A DNA stretch of 64,000 bases, taken from NCBI GenBank assembly GCA_003255065.1, contig QAOA01002574.1:39238-103237 (forward strand). The letters are read 5' to 3'. The position numbers and the translations under genes were made by a program. Below the pieces are notes generated by a model that saw only the letters and a program-made list of their open reading frames with translations, did not search any database and was not told the origin of the DNA. Numbering within the stretch: the stretch's first letter is position 1; each line of letters begins with the position of its first letter. The stretch comes from Cercis canadensis (lineage: Eukaryota; Streptophyta; Magnoliopsida; Fabales; Fabaceae). Below are positions 10,687 through 23,419 of this stretch, piece by piece.

Positions 10687-12779
10687 GCCTTTATTTTATT
10701 AGTAATTTCTTTTTGATGTGAATGAGAAAAAAAGATAACAAAATAATGATGGTTGTCCACTTCTATGTTAATAAACTTGTAAAGTCTTGTTGATTTCTAA
10801 AAGGTGCTATGTTACGTTCTTCTAAAATGAGGTAGCACTATTTCACCATTCTTATGGAAGGAGTTATAGTGATACTTATGTTATGAAATTAATGTCATTA
10901 CGAAGATCTTGAAAAAATAAGTCATTCACTGTAAGTTAAAACAATTAATTTTCTATAAAATAGATAGACAAAGTGATTGGAAAAGTACTCAATTTAAAAT
11001 AATCAAGAATAGTGATTTTCTTTGACATAAATAAACTCAAATTCTATTAATTATTTTAGAATTTGACTCATGCAACGTGACTCAATTTTTTAATATTTTT
11101 ACAACAGCACCAATTTCAAAATATGAATCTTACCAAAACCCAAGAGAATAATACTACTTTTAAGTAGCTTAGCAATCACCTTTCTAAAATAAAAAATAGA
11201 AAAGGTTGTATTTCATATGAAAACAAGGTTGAAGATTAAAGTTAGATGAGTAACTTTGGCACCTACCAGTGAATGCTAACGTTGTATTTGACATGGTTGA
11301 CCACCTTTACAAGCACCGTATCATCTTCCCTAGCATATATATTGGGACCTGGGAACTTTCCATTTATGGTAACTAAGGGTTTAGTTGAACAAAATCTTGT
11401 GGCATTCTTCATCACCACCTGTATATGATACATTGGCCAATGGCCCCAAAAATAGAAAATCAATGTAACTACAACATTAGAAAAAAGAAAAAAGAAAAGT
11501 AACGACTCACCAAACTTGACTTGAGTGTCTTGCTTAACAATTCCCATACCACTTTGCTCACCAAACTTAACGAATTCATTTTTGTCTTAAAAGGAAAGAC
11601 TCGTAGATTCTGTTTGAATCAACTACTGACATAACAAACTTCAAATATTTTAACCAAATATAGTATATATTATTTCAAGTTCTACAGCTAGAAATCAAAT
11701 CCTACCTGTCTATTGTTCAGTTGTTAACATTTCTACAAGGACTGTAAAATATTTGTTTCAATGTTCACAATTAAAATTATTTGTATATTTGATTATTGTA
11801 CACTAAACGTTAATACTAAGACTTAAAATTATGACCTTTATCTTGGTTATACATAGATATGGACATTCACAAATGAATAATATCATGTATAGCTATTGTG
11901 ACATGCATGAACCTGCATAAAATGATTAAGGTCACAACACTAAATAGAAAAGGGTAAAAAAAATTATTTATAATAATACCATGTGGAAACTCTAAGTTAA
12001 CATAGTAAGGTTGTACTTGGTAGGGAAGGTGGAGAATGAAAACAGGAGTTCAAACCGGAACAATTTTCATTTTTGTTATATAATTTTTTTTGGTTAATAC
12101 CACGAATATTTTCTCTTTACTCAATTGGGCATAAGACTAATTCCGTTCGAGGGTTAGAACAATTATAATTTTTCCTCTCCCAATAATGATTTCATTGGAT
12201 CTTGAACCTTTGACCACAACTAAGGGCACATGCCTAAGATTCAATTTATTATCAATTGAACCTAGTGCTTGTTGATTTATTTTTGTTATATATGGAACAG
12301 TTTTCATATTATATTTGATAATTGGTAGAGAACAAAAATGAAAATAAGGTGCATCTTACTTTCAATTGCCATTTATTTATTTTTCATAAGACGAGTGTAT
12401 ATCTCAAATTTTTATCTCTTCAATTTTTTATCTTCCCACTATCATCTTTACAAAACATAACCTAACTGAAAAACATAAAATCCCACCATATGATATCATA
12501 AATGGAGCACTTCATTTGATCCTAATTCATAATAAAAAGTTTACTTGTTATGTGGAGAGGAAATGCACCGAAATAAGATATATGACATTCATTTTCATAT
12601 TTCTTGTTTCATCTCCACCATGTTTTATTCAAATCAAACTTCATTATGCTTGAATGAGATGATGTACTTACATTGAACTTGTAATGTAGAACCCTAGCTT
12701 CCACTGACAGTGGAAGCAGGCAAGCCAACAGCAGTAACACTGGAATAATCCATGGCGCCATTGCCATTGCCATTGCCAT
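10687..12779 (-). pseudogene. Truncated laccase gene (exons 1 and 2 only)
   Basis: Exon 1 (12672-12779) encodes a signal peptide rich in Leu with an MA repeat at the start, ending RVLHYKFN. Exon 2 (11267-11418, 152 nt) encodes the first cupredoxin strand set ([11 protein letters not shown] ... NVSIHW). Sizes, phases and sequence match exons 1 and 2 of the complete laccase at 26076-30080. Intron-2 homology with 28283-28852 continues down to about 10687 and stops roughly 20 bp before exon 3 should begin; MULE-type sequence follows. Exons 3-6, with most copper ligands, are absent from the window, so no laccase can be made from what is seen here. The missing exons could lie beyond the left edge if the MULE inserted into this gene. 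Confidence 0.85.
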
Positions 12780-14315
12780 TCCTTGATGAGTTCTCTTTGT
12801 TTCCCTTGTTACTCTTGGATATGCAACTGAAGCAGGAGGACAACCTTATAAAGAGGTACACTCTCTGCTGCCATGTCCTTTTGATCAGTTGGTTGAAGGA
12901 ATACTTATGTTAGGTCTATGTATGTTGAACAATTAAAATGAAAGGCTGGCCAGAAACTTCTGTTGTTTTTCTTGTGTATCACATTAAGTACTCATCCATC
13001 AACCAAGACAACTTTTGAAGCTAAGCTAGTTCTGTTTGTGGCTAATGTCCCGTTATTTGAATCTTGAAAAAAAAAATACTCTTTTTTCCAAAATCTTAAA
13101 TACATTTTTCTTGTGATAATACATGTTTAATTTCTTTGACATCTGAGAATTTCATCTTCCTAATTGGGCCTGGTTTCTTCTTTGATTCTTTTTATTTTTT
13201 CTTTGACTTCCCCACTTTCCCTTCTCATTGGCAATACAAAAATATTACTAGTATTTTATTTGACTCTATACAGGGACTGAAACAGAAACTACCTCTCATC
13301 TGCTCTTTATGTGTGGTTGATGTGTGCTATGGACAGTGCAAAAGAGTCTACATAATAAAAGTGAACTATATATATATATATTGAAATGAAACTATATATT
13401 AATCCTCATTAAAAAGTTGTAAATCTGATCAAGTTCAAATTGTAAGTTAGGTATATTGGCAATGTAAAGAGTTTTACCCTGTCATTGAACTGCAAATTAC
13501 AACTTACTAAAATGTTTTCATAAACTTTTAATATAAAAAATATATTCATTAAATATGTTTTAACATTAGAGAGACAGAGTTAGATTTTATAGTTAGGATA
13601 TAGGAAATGAGAATTTTAAACTATTGTCTCAACTTTTTTGAGAGATCTTTTATTTTTTTATAAGATTTTTTTTGGAAATTTTTAATCAATTCGTGTTGTA
13701 TGTACTTGTGTTAAATATTTTATTTTTATTATCCTAAAAATTAAGGGAAGAATCCTAAGGAAAATCAGAAAGAAGCATTTTTTGTAGCCTTTGTCCTGTT
13801 AAAGAGAAATGTGAATTTACCAGAAAAATAAAATGTGAATTTTTTTTTCTAATCATATTATATAAGTCTCCTCTATATAGCTTGAACCGTGATTTGTTAG
13901 TGTATAATTCTTAGGTGTAGTTTTTTCTTTTCATCTTTTATGTATAAAAAATTCCTTCACAAGAAAATATCTAAAGTAAACCTACATTTCAGTACTCGAA
14001 AGATTTGAGTTTGGACAAAATCGTCTTTGAAAGATACATTATTACAAATTGGTCATTCAAAGATTGGACATTTATAACAAAATAGTCCTCCGTTAGTTTG
14101 TTCTGTTAACATGTGACAGAATTGCTTATGTGTCATCGTTAACTTCTTGTGTGGCACATTAAAGACTGAAATGACATTTTAAATTGCCATGTGGCATATG
14201 ACGTGGGCATTCTAAACCAAAAAAAAAAAGGCACACTTCATACGTTATGCAGTGTCACTTCTTCATTTCTGATTTTGTTAAGCATCATCTTCCTCCCATT
14301 CTGTGAACCTTAACC
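11912..14315. repeat. Direct repeat copy 1 (contig-end overlap)
   Basis: Nearly identical to 14317-16739, separated by a single N at 14316. Contains laccase intron-1 sequence, exon 1, promoter, upstream flank and the first ~330 bp of the small MULE. Probably the same locus assembled twice from two haplotypes. Confidence 0.85.
12844..12852 (-). promoter_or_regulatory. TATA box of truncated laccase
   Basis: TTTATAAGG on the minus strand about 65 bp upstream of the ATG, in a block conserved with the complete laccase promoter (30171-30179). Confidence 0.55.
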
Positions 14316-14316
14316 N

Positions 14317-16739
14317 CCTGCATAAAATGATTAAGGTCACAACACTAAATAGAAAAGGGTAAAAAAAATTATTTATAATAATACCATGTGGAAGCTCTAA
14401 GTTAACATAGTAGTAAGGTTGTACTTGGTAGGGAAGGTGGAGAATGAAAACAGGAGTTCAAACCGGAACAATTTTCATTTTTGTTATATAATTTTTTTTG
14501 GTTAATACCACGAATATTTTCTCTTTACTCAATTGGACGTAAGACTAATTCCGTTTGAGGGTTAGAATAATTATGGTTTTTCCTCTCCCAATAATGCTTT
14601 CATTGGATCTTGAACCCTTGACTACAACTAAGGACACATGCCTAAGATTCAATTTATTCTCAATTGAACCAAGTGCTTGTTGATTTATTTTTGTTATATA
14701 TGGAACAGTTTTCATATTATATTTGATACTTGGTAGAGAACAAAAATGAAAATAAGGCGCATCTTACTTTCAATTGCCATTTATTTATTTTTCATAAGAC
14801 GAGTGTATATCTCAAATTTTTATCTCTTCAATTTTTTATCTTCCCACTATCATCTTTGCAAAACATAACCTAACTGAAAAACATAAAATCCCACCATATG
14901 ATAGCATAAATGGAGCACTTCATTTGATCCTAATTCATAATAAAAAGTTTACTTGTTATGTGGAGAGGAAATGCACCAAAATAAGATATATGACATTCTT
15001 TTTCATATTTCTTGTTTCATCTCCACCATTTTTTATTCAAATCAAACTTCATTATGCTTGAATGACATGATGAACTTACATTGAACTTGTAATGTCGAAC
15101 CCTAGCTTCCACTGACAGTGGAAGCAGGCAAGCCAACAGCAGTAACACTGGAATAATCCATGGTGCCATTGCCATTCCTTGATGAGTTCTCTCTGTTTCC
15201 CTGGTTACTCTTGGATATGCAACTGAAGCAGGAGGACAACCTTATAAAGAGGTACACTCTCTGCTGCCATGTCCTTTTGATCAGTTGGTTGAAGGAATAC
15301 CTATGTTAGGTCTATGTATGTTGAACAATTAAAATGAAAGGCTGGCCAGAAACTTCTGTTGTTTTTCTTGTGTATCACATTAAGTACTCATCCATCAACC
15401 AAGACAACTTTTGAAGCTAAGCTAGTTCTGTTTGTGGCTAATGTCCCGTTATTTGAATCTTGAAAAAAAAAATACTCTTTTTTCCAAAATCTTAAATACA
15501 TTTTTCTTGTGATAATACATGTTTAATTTCTTTGAAATATTGGCAAAATGCTGACAGATTCATCTGAGAATTTCATCTTCCTAATTGGGCCTGGTTTCTT
15601 CTTTGATTCTTTTTATTTTTTTTTGACTTCCCCACTTTCCCTTCTCATTGGCAATACAAAAATATTACTAGTATTTTATTTGACTCTATACAGGGACTGA
15701 AACAGAAACTACCTCTCATCTGCTCTTCATGTGTGGTTGATGTGTGCTATGGACAGTGCAAAAGAGTCTACATAATAAAAGTGAACTATATATATATATA
15801 TATATATAAATGAAACTATATATTAATCCTCATTAAAAAGTTGTAAATCTGATCAAGTTCAAATTGTAAGTTAGGTATATTGGCAATGTAAAGAGTTTTA
15901 CCCTGTCATTGAACTGCAAATTACAACTTACTAAAATGTTTTCATAAACTTTTAATATAAAAAATATATTCATTAAATATGTTTTAACATTAGAGAGGCA
16001 GAGTTAGATTTTATAGTTAGGATATAGGAAATGATAATTTTAAACTATTGTCTGAACTTTTTTGAGAGATCTTTTATTTTTTTATAAGATTTTTTTTGGA
16101 AATTTTTAATCAATTCGTGTTGAATGTACTTGTGTTAAATATTTTATTTTTATTATCCTAAAAATTAAGGGAAGAATCCTAAGGAAAATCAGAAAGAAGC
16201 ATTTTTTGTAGCCTTTGTCCTGTTAAAGAGAAATGTGAATTTACCAGAAAAATAAAATGTGAATTTTTTTTTCTAATCATATTATATAAGTCTCCTCTAT
16301 ATAGCTTGAACCGTGATTTGTTAGTGTATAATTCTTAGGTGGTAGTTTTTTCTTTTCATCTTTTATGTATAAAAATTCTTTCACAAGGAAATATCTAGAG
16401 TAAACTTACATTTAAGTCCTCGAAAGATTTGAGTTTGGACAAAATCATCATTGAAAGATACATAATTATAAATTGGTCCTTCAAAGATTAGACATCCATG
16501 ATAAAATGGTCATCCATTAGTTTGGTCTGTTAACAGGTGACAAAATTGTTTATGTGTCACCGTTAACTACTTGTGTGGCACGTTAGGGATTGAAATGACA
16601 TTTTAAATTGCCATGTGGCATATGACGTGGACATTCTAAACAAAAAAAGAAGAAGCACACTTCATACGTTATGCGGTGTCGTTTCTTCATTTTTTATTTT
16701 GTTAAGCATCATCTTCCTCCTATTCTGTGAACCCTAACC
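14317..16739. repeat. Direct repeat copy 2 (contig-end overlap), with second laccase exon 1
   Basis: Second copy of 11912-14315 with scattered substitutions and small indels. It includes a second laccase exon 1 at 15080-15175 on the minus strand (32 codons, two MA repeats fewer) and its TATA box at 15240-15248. There is no second exon 2, so this exon is not an independent gene. Confidence 0.85.
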
Positions 16740-18050
16740 CCCAATTTGAAGACCATCTGAAGAGCGAAGTCACCCACACCTGCGACCCAGATTTCTGCAG
16801 ATTTGGTACCGAGAACATAAGTTCAGCACTTTAGCTCCCAGCGACACCAACATACAAGATTGACTTCGTTCATACAACTGTACTGCAGAAATGTTCTATC
16901 ACTAAAAAGATTCAAAGCTAAAACATCCAATTCACAATAGCTAATCCCAAACTTTCTTGCCTCTATAGTGCAATATGATTAGAATTAAGAGCAAGATATT
17001 CGCTGTTTCTCCATAGACGAGATTCCTGATTTTCTGTGAAAGCTAGAAAATAACCTTCGAGGTTGAGAATGAGATGTAAGTCACCAATCAACCGGGGACT
17101 AGAGTGGTTCTCGATGGTGTTCTAACAGATTATTGGGTGCGAATGTGCGATAGTGATTTCAATTGGTGTCATACAACCTCTTAGTTTAGGCTGCATCAAA
17201 ACGTAAGAATTAGAAATGGTTTACATTACAAACTCTCTTAAGGCTAGCACTGAAGAAAAAATTACCACTTAATGAATTTAGTACTACCCCACAATTGATG
17301 TAACACATTCCCGTAATTCTGCTCAATGAACTAAAAAATTGACATAAACACAGCAAGAAAATTCCTTGCATATCATTCCAGTCTAAAATACAATGAGGTA
17401 TATTTACGAATATCATGAATTACAAACCAGTACATAGCCAAACTGACATTCTCATAAAGTTTGTATTCTTATTATACTAGATATGCAGAACCAAGATCTT
17501 CTTCAGTTGCAGTTTGGATAATTCACATAAAAAGTTTAACATGGTCCTACAATCATATGAAGACAACAGTAACATATACAGCAATAGCACTTTCAAGATG
17601 AGGAAGAAGAAACGTTTTCAAGTCCCACGGCCCATGGACTGCTCGGCTGGGGGAATCATAACCAAGACTGGTTGAGCATTAAACCCAGGATGAGGTGGCC
17701 TACGACGGAGCTCACGACCTTCTTGGCAGAATGGGAGGAAGATGATGCTTAACAAAATCAGAAATGAAGAAATGACACCGCATAACGTATGAAGTGTGCC
17801 TTTTTTGTTTAGAATTTCCACATCATATGCCACATGGCAATTTAAAAAGTCATTTCAGTCCCTAACGTGCCACACAAGTAGTTAACAGTGACATGTAAAC
17901 AATTCCGTCACTTGTTAACAGATCAGACTAACAAATGATCATTTTGTTATGGATGTCCAATCTTTAAATGACCAATTTGTAGTTATATATCTTTCAATGA
18001 TGATTTTGTCCAAACTCGAATCTTTCGAGAACCGAAATGTAAGTTTACTC
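16398..18050. mobile_element. Non-autonomous MULE with 9-bp TSD
   Basis: Long terminal inverted repeats of about 330 bp (16398-16730 and about 17720-18050) starting GAGTAAAC and ending GTTTACTC. Flanked by a perfect 9-bp direct repeat AAATATCTA at 16389-16397 and 18051-18059. No transposase inside. The TIRs match the right end of the large MULE, so that element's family is the likely source of transposase. The interior carries the shared leader-like motif at 16733 and a minus-strand open frame at 17618-17833 ending PPAEQSMGRGT, possibly a captured coding fragment of unknown origin. Confidence 0.9.
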
Positions 18051-18743
18051 AAATATCTAAATATGTCAACATGAATGACACATGTTTTAATCCTGCTAAA
18101 GTTAATGGAACACTTTATAGGAAGAAAACAAACTATTCTAATGAACCAAGAAAGAAAATTCTCCATGACTTCTATGTTGATATCTACTCTCCTTTTTTTG
18201 AGTTACTCTCAAGCTGTCAGAGGGCTGATATAATGGGAAGAAATGAACATGACACATTTTTTTTAAAAAAAAAAAATTAATTTTTTTTTCTACTTTTAGT
18301 TATGACTTTGAATTGAAATACATAACTCATTAATTTTGAGAACAATCTTAATACTATTTAACTACAAATTATTTGGTAAAAAATAAACTTTTCTACATGT
18401 ATGAACTTGTTTTGAACTTAACAACATTTTTAGATGGACTGTGGTCTCCAATATAATTAAAAGACCAAATAACATAATCCCCATACAACTTAATCAGGAA
18501 GAAAAGACCAAATGGCACATATTGCCTCACACACAAGTTGAATCCCTTCATCCCTCTGCACCACATTAAAATGTCAATACTAAAAACTCGACCAAATGGG
18601 CCATTTTATGAAAGTTAAAACCAACACTCAGCATTAGCATCCATCCTATGTTTAGACTTTATTTTTAACATACTGCTAGATGCCATTGGACATTTATACT
18701 GTTCAGAAGTGTATATATATATAAGAGGTCTATTTTCTAAATT

Positions 18744-19111
18744 GAGTAAAACCCTTTTTTAGTCCTTGAAAAATGCAGTTATTGACAAATTTGTCCTTAA
18801 AAAATTTTCAGTGACAAATTGGTTCTTGAATTATTATTTTACTGACAAATTAGTCCTCCGGTAGGCAAGATCAGTGAAAAGAAAAGGAGGACTTAAATGA
18901 GAAAAAGAGGGCTTAAATATAGCTAAACAAGATTAGTGAAAAAAATTTAAGAAAGGGGTATGCAGGGATCCAGAACTTTTCTCATTAAAGTACCGGATGA
19001 CTAATTTGTCAGATAGAATAATAATTCAAGGACCAATTTGTCACTGAAAATTTTTGGAGGATGAATTTGTCAGTAGCTGCATTTTTCAAGGACTAAAAAA
19101 GGGTTTTATTC
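18744..19111. mobile_element. MULE-type MITE with 9-bp TSD
   Basis: Inverted ends GAGTAAAACCC and GGGTTTTATTC with TIRs of about 130 bp containing reiterated GACAAATTTGTCC-like units. Flanked by a perfect 9-bp duplication TTCTAAATT (18735-18743 and 19112-19120). 368 bp, no coding capacity. The terminal GAGTAAA is shared with the larger MULEs of the window; the rest of the TIR differs, so it is a related but separate family. Confidence 0.88.
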
Positions 19112-19120
19112 TTCTAAATT

Positions 19121-20009
19121 TTAAAAATTGAAGGTTATTTTGTCAATTTTTTTTCCTAATAGGTAAGACGTAGTAATAATGGTGTATTTTTTTTTTAAAG
19201 TAAAAAATTATGTAATACATACATACATACATACATTACTCTATCGTTTAACATAGATATATGTTTTGTTTTGATTTTTTAACTTTGGTGTAAATTACCN
19301 ATGTAATACATACATACATTACTCTATCGTTTAACATAGATATATGTTTTGTTTTGATTTTTTAACTTTGGTGTAAATTACCACTCAAAAAAGAAAAGGG
19401 CTAGAAGGACCTTTCTCACATATAAAAAAAGTAAGTGATATTTCTTTGACCTGGTATTTGCATACGAGTGGTAATGTGTAAGCATTAATCTTAGTCATCA
19501 AAAAATCTTGGCCTTTTATTTTAATGACCAATATTAAATACTTTTACATCAACCGTTAGTAGGCTTTATCTCACCTCACCTATATATAAGTGGGGTAAAA
19601 ACGAAAAAAAATATTATGGGGAGTTTGAAGCAAAACAAATTTTTAATTTTAGTACTATTGCAAAAATTTTAAAAAATTGAATTATTCAATATGAGTTACA
19701 TTTTAAATTGTTAACAAAATTTAAATTTAATAGGCTATTTTTCGGCACATTAACTATATTACTCTTCTTTTATGCATTTTACAAAGCACATATGATATAA
19801 TATCAAAATTAAAAAGATCAATTTTGTTTCAAATTCTGAGTAAAAATTTCTTTGTTTTTACCTACATAGGTGAGGTAGTCGGTAAGGTAAAGATAACAAA
19901 CCCCTTTTAAAACCTTGGACATAATCTTTGACTGGTGGCGCTCCGAGAGTCCGCAAGTGGGTGTTCCTCTTTCAGGTGAAACGAATTAACGAAGAGAGCC
20001 TCAAATTGA
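19121..20009. other. Intergenic spacer with ACAT repeat and unmerged overlap
   Basis: Contains (ACAT)n at about 19217-19236. An 80-90 bp direct repeat flanks the N at 19300 (19212-19299 and 19301-19382). Otherwise AT-rich with no gene recognised. Confidence 0.6.
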
Positions 20010-20056
20010 ATGGAAGAGACGCCCATGTTCCGGCCCAAAAGTATCCCGGTGCAGGC

Positions 20057-23000
20057 ATGAAACGATGCCAAGAAATGATTCGGGAAAGTCTCAAAAGTAT
20101 TTCAATTCTTTGCCTCTGCATTTTGCTTTTCCATCTAAGTTGCAAATCTCACTAGGGTTTAGGGATCTGCCATCTTGTTCATTTTAACCCCTTTATAATT
20201 GTTCATGATGTTCGGAAACTTCAATTTTTCTCAGTATGTTTATTGAATTATAATTATCGGCGAAAAATTAATACTTTTACCCTTGAAACTGCACTTGATA
20301 GGGTTTGTTTAGAGGGTTCAATGCAATTGCATTCCTATTTGCGTTATTAACTGGATTCATTTCCTTATTCTCTGATAGCTCACGAGGTGAAGTTTATGAG
20401 GGAACAGTTGGAGAAAGCTGGGTGTCCTGTTGGGGAGAATTTCATTAAAGGTGTTAAATGCGACAGTCCTGCAACTGGTACTTTCAGTCCTCGTCAAGGC
20501 GTACTTATTTCTCTGTCCATTTTATTTCTTTTATTTATTTTTTTGATTTTGTTGTATTCAAATTTTTCCCCTGATAAGAACGTTATGTTGTGATTATATT
20601 TGGCTGATTTAACTCCTCTTACACAGTGTAGATGAATATCTTAGTGATTGTAAATTTGAATCTGATCCTACTACTGCACATCCAAATTGTGATCTTTCCC
20701 AATTTTTTAACACCCCGTCCAACAGTTTATAGTATTTGCTTGATATTATCCTTGGTTGTAAGATGAGCTCTGCATTTGACTAATATTATCTTTCCCTATT
20801 ATTGGTGCGCTTTGTTCTAGATACTTTTGTGCAGCAATGTGCTACGCTTTCAAGATGAGGTCAACCAGGTCATAATTCATGAGCTTATGCATGCATTTGA
20901 TGAATGTCATGCGAAAGTGGATTGGAGGAATTGTGCTCACCATGCTTGTAGCGGGGTTCCCATCTAACAACATGTGGTTATTCTTGTTAAGTTTGATAGA
21001 GTTTTATATCCTATTCTCCTCTAATCAAGATTTTTTTATGGTCATGCTAATCAGATTCGAGCTAATAATCTAAGCGGTGACTGTCATCTCTTACGGGAGC
21101 TGCTGCGAGGCAAGGTGAAGAAAGTACGAGGCCATGGACAAGTATACTTCTTTTTCCCTCCTACATGTTACATTTAAATGCAAATCATTGGCTTTAGTTG
21201 AATCTCTTTAGTGATAACATGCAACCGTTTGTTGTTGTCATTTATTAATTTACAATATCTAAGAATCAATTGGAGAAAGAGAAAGCACTGATGTTAATCA
21301 AAGTCTATCACAGAAGCATTAGTCTGCAAGGTTTTTTTTTTTTGAAATAATTATAAAAGGTAAAATCAATAAACTTAGATACATGCAGTGGTTATTTAAG
21401 CATAAAGGGCATTTTTCCCCTTTCAGACAGGCCAGTGACTCAGTATAGAAGTCCCTATCTCCTATTTTGTGTTTTATAGAATGGCCAAAATGAATAGAAA
21501 AATATTAGTCAGTATAAAATAGTGCTTCAAATGCATATTGGTAAATAGTATGCATGCATTTTTTGGCAAATACACATGGAGGATGAAGACAACAATATCT
21601 AAACCTTTAACTCATTACTCTTTTAATATCTGGCACCCCATCATAGGGTGGCAGATCTACGGGAATCACAGAAACGAGGAATATGATCACAAGTCTTTAG
21701 TTAGAAATGCAATTTTTATTTATGGTGATTTCTGATATCACCTGGTTAGGCTATGAATACATTAGATAAAGAAAGGGAAACCCACATGTTTTGAAAATCA
21801 TATTAACATTATATATACTCCTGAATAAGATCAGTTAGAATGGCTAAGGTTTTTCTTTGGAAAACCAAACAAAAAAAAGCAAAAAATCCCTTAGCACCCA
21901 TGCCACTAGTCAGTTAATTCCTTCTAACTGATATATGCATGCTTTCAAATCACTATACACTGAAGGTATTCTGTTGGAATTATCAACCATTGTAGATCTG
22001 ACATGCCCTGTTTGACTGATGAGTATGATAGATATGGTTTATCGACAACTTGGTTACTGGTTTTGAATGAGGAAATAGCAAACTATAAAATCAGAGGCCA
22101 ATTGAGTCAGCCAAATCAGTTTCTTTACTATTTGTGATCTTTTTTTTTTTTTTTTGACAGATTGGTGTAATTGCCTTATTGCTGTATTGTAGATTATGGA
22201 TAAGTAGTAAACAAGAACTATCTTTTTTCTTGCCCTTTTAACCTAAGGATTGTTTTGCTATGGTTGGTGAGTGCTATCAAAGAGGGAATTTCAGAGGTGC
22301 CTTAAAGTCAAGATTGGATCAATTTTTATCTTGCATGCTACTCATCTTAACACTAGATATCCCTGTGTTTCAAGAGTGAAGGTGTTTTTCCTGTTCCTTC
22401 TTTTTTGTTTTTGTTTTGGGTTTTTTTATTTTTTTGTTGGGGGGGATGATCATGATATACATAAATATAAATATGAAAAATAATTTAGAATGCAATGGAC
22501 AAGATAAAAAACTTTACTATTTTAACATTATAAATAACATATATGGTACTTATGGACATAAATGCATAAATGCATTAAGCTGTGGTGAAGGAAAACCAAG
22601 ACAAGGAAACTTATGGACATAAATGCATCTTGCCCTGCTCCTTACCACATCATATGACTTGGTGGTTTTCTCAATGTCCTAATGCTGTCAGCATATGTGC
22701 TACTGAATCTTCAATTCCCATCCTCCTGGAAGATCATTCATCTAGTTATAAAAAATAAAATTGTATATACTTGCATAAGAAAATATGCTTAATGCTGTTT
22801 TTTACTGCATTTCTAATTATAAATAGATGCATGGCTTCTCTCTGTTCATGAACACACATATTAGCCATGTATGAAATCTGAGTGAAAGCTTGGCTATCAA
22901 AATAATAGTGTATGAAAACATAACCTACACAGCTAGGCAACCAGTACACCTCTTTCCAAGAACCAAAAAAATTAAAAAAATAAAAAAGAAAGAAAGAAAG

Positions 23001-23419
23001 GAAATACCCTTCTCTGTCGTTGATAAACATTATAAGCTAAATGTTGCATTTCTTTTATTTTTATATGATTTACATTGAGGAAAGAAGTGAATAGTTTATA
23101 AGGATATATACCTGAAAAGTGAAAACCAGCTACATTTTTTTTTTATATGTGCTGTTTGTGTCTTAAATCACATCTCTTGATATTCAATTGCTTCAGGCTT
23201 GCAATTCTCTTTATTCTAGTATATTTTACCCATTATGGTTACTGTAACGTGTTTAATATTGAATTGATGTAATGCGATGTGCAGGAATGTGTGAAAAGAA
23301 GAGCTATGGCATCACTGGCATCAAATCCTCTTTGCTCATAAGTGGCTTGCAAGGATGTCATAGAAGCGGTATGGGATATTTGTTATAATGATACTAAGCC
23401 CTTTGACAGAGCTCTATAA
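20057..23419 (+). pseudogene. ATP23-like mitochondrial inner membrane metalloprotease (damaged or divergent copy)
   Basis: ATP23 (M76 family, also called Ku70-binding family in plants) is a zinc protease and assembly factor of the mitochondrial intermembrane space. Five exons fit: 20057-20096, 20379-20500, 20821-20955, 21055-21141 and 23285-23419, with consistent phases. Exon 3 carries the zinc motif HELMH, followed by CAHHACS; exon 4 has LSGDCH and a basic RELLRGKV segment; exon 5 has ECVKRR and ends CYNDTKPFDRA. Lesions: an in-frame TAA at 23339-23341 removes the last 26 residues, including that conserved C-terminus. The exon-3 donor follows GGG where relatives have Glu. The start is uncertain: the in-frame ATG is 20057, while ATG 20010 is in another frame, hinting at an indel. 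Intron 4 is over 2.1 kb. Could be a diverged paralogue still transcribed; the catalytic motif is intact. Confidence 0.75.

Noticed and set aside
15080..15175. Second laccase exon 1 as a separate gene
   Set aside because: It lies in the N-linked duplicate of 11912-14315 and has no downstream exon of its own.
22746..23078. Open frames on both strands in intron 4 of the ATP23-like gene
   Set aside because: Low-complexity Phe/Lys-rich translations of A/T runs without homology.
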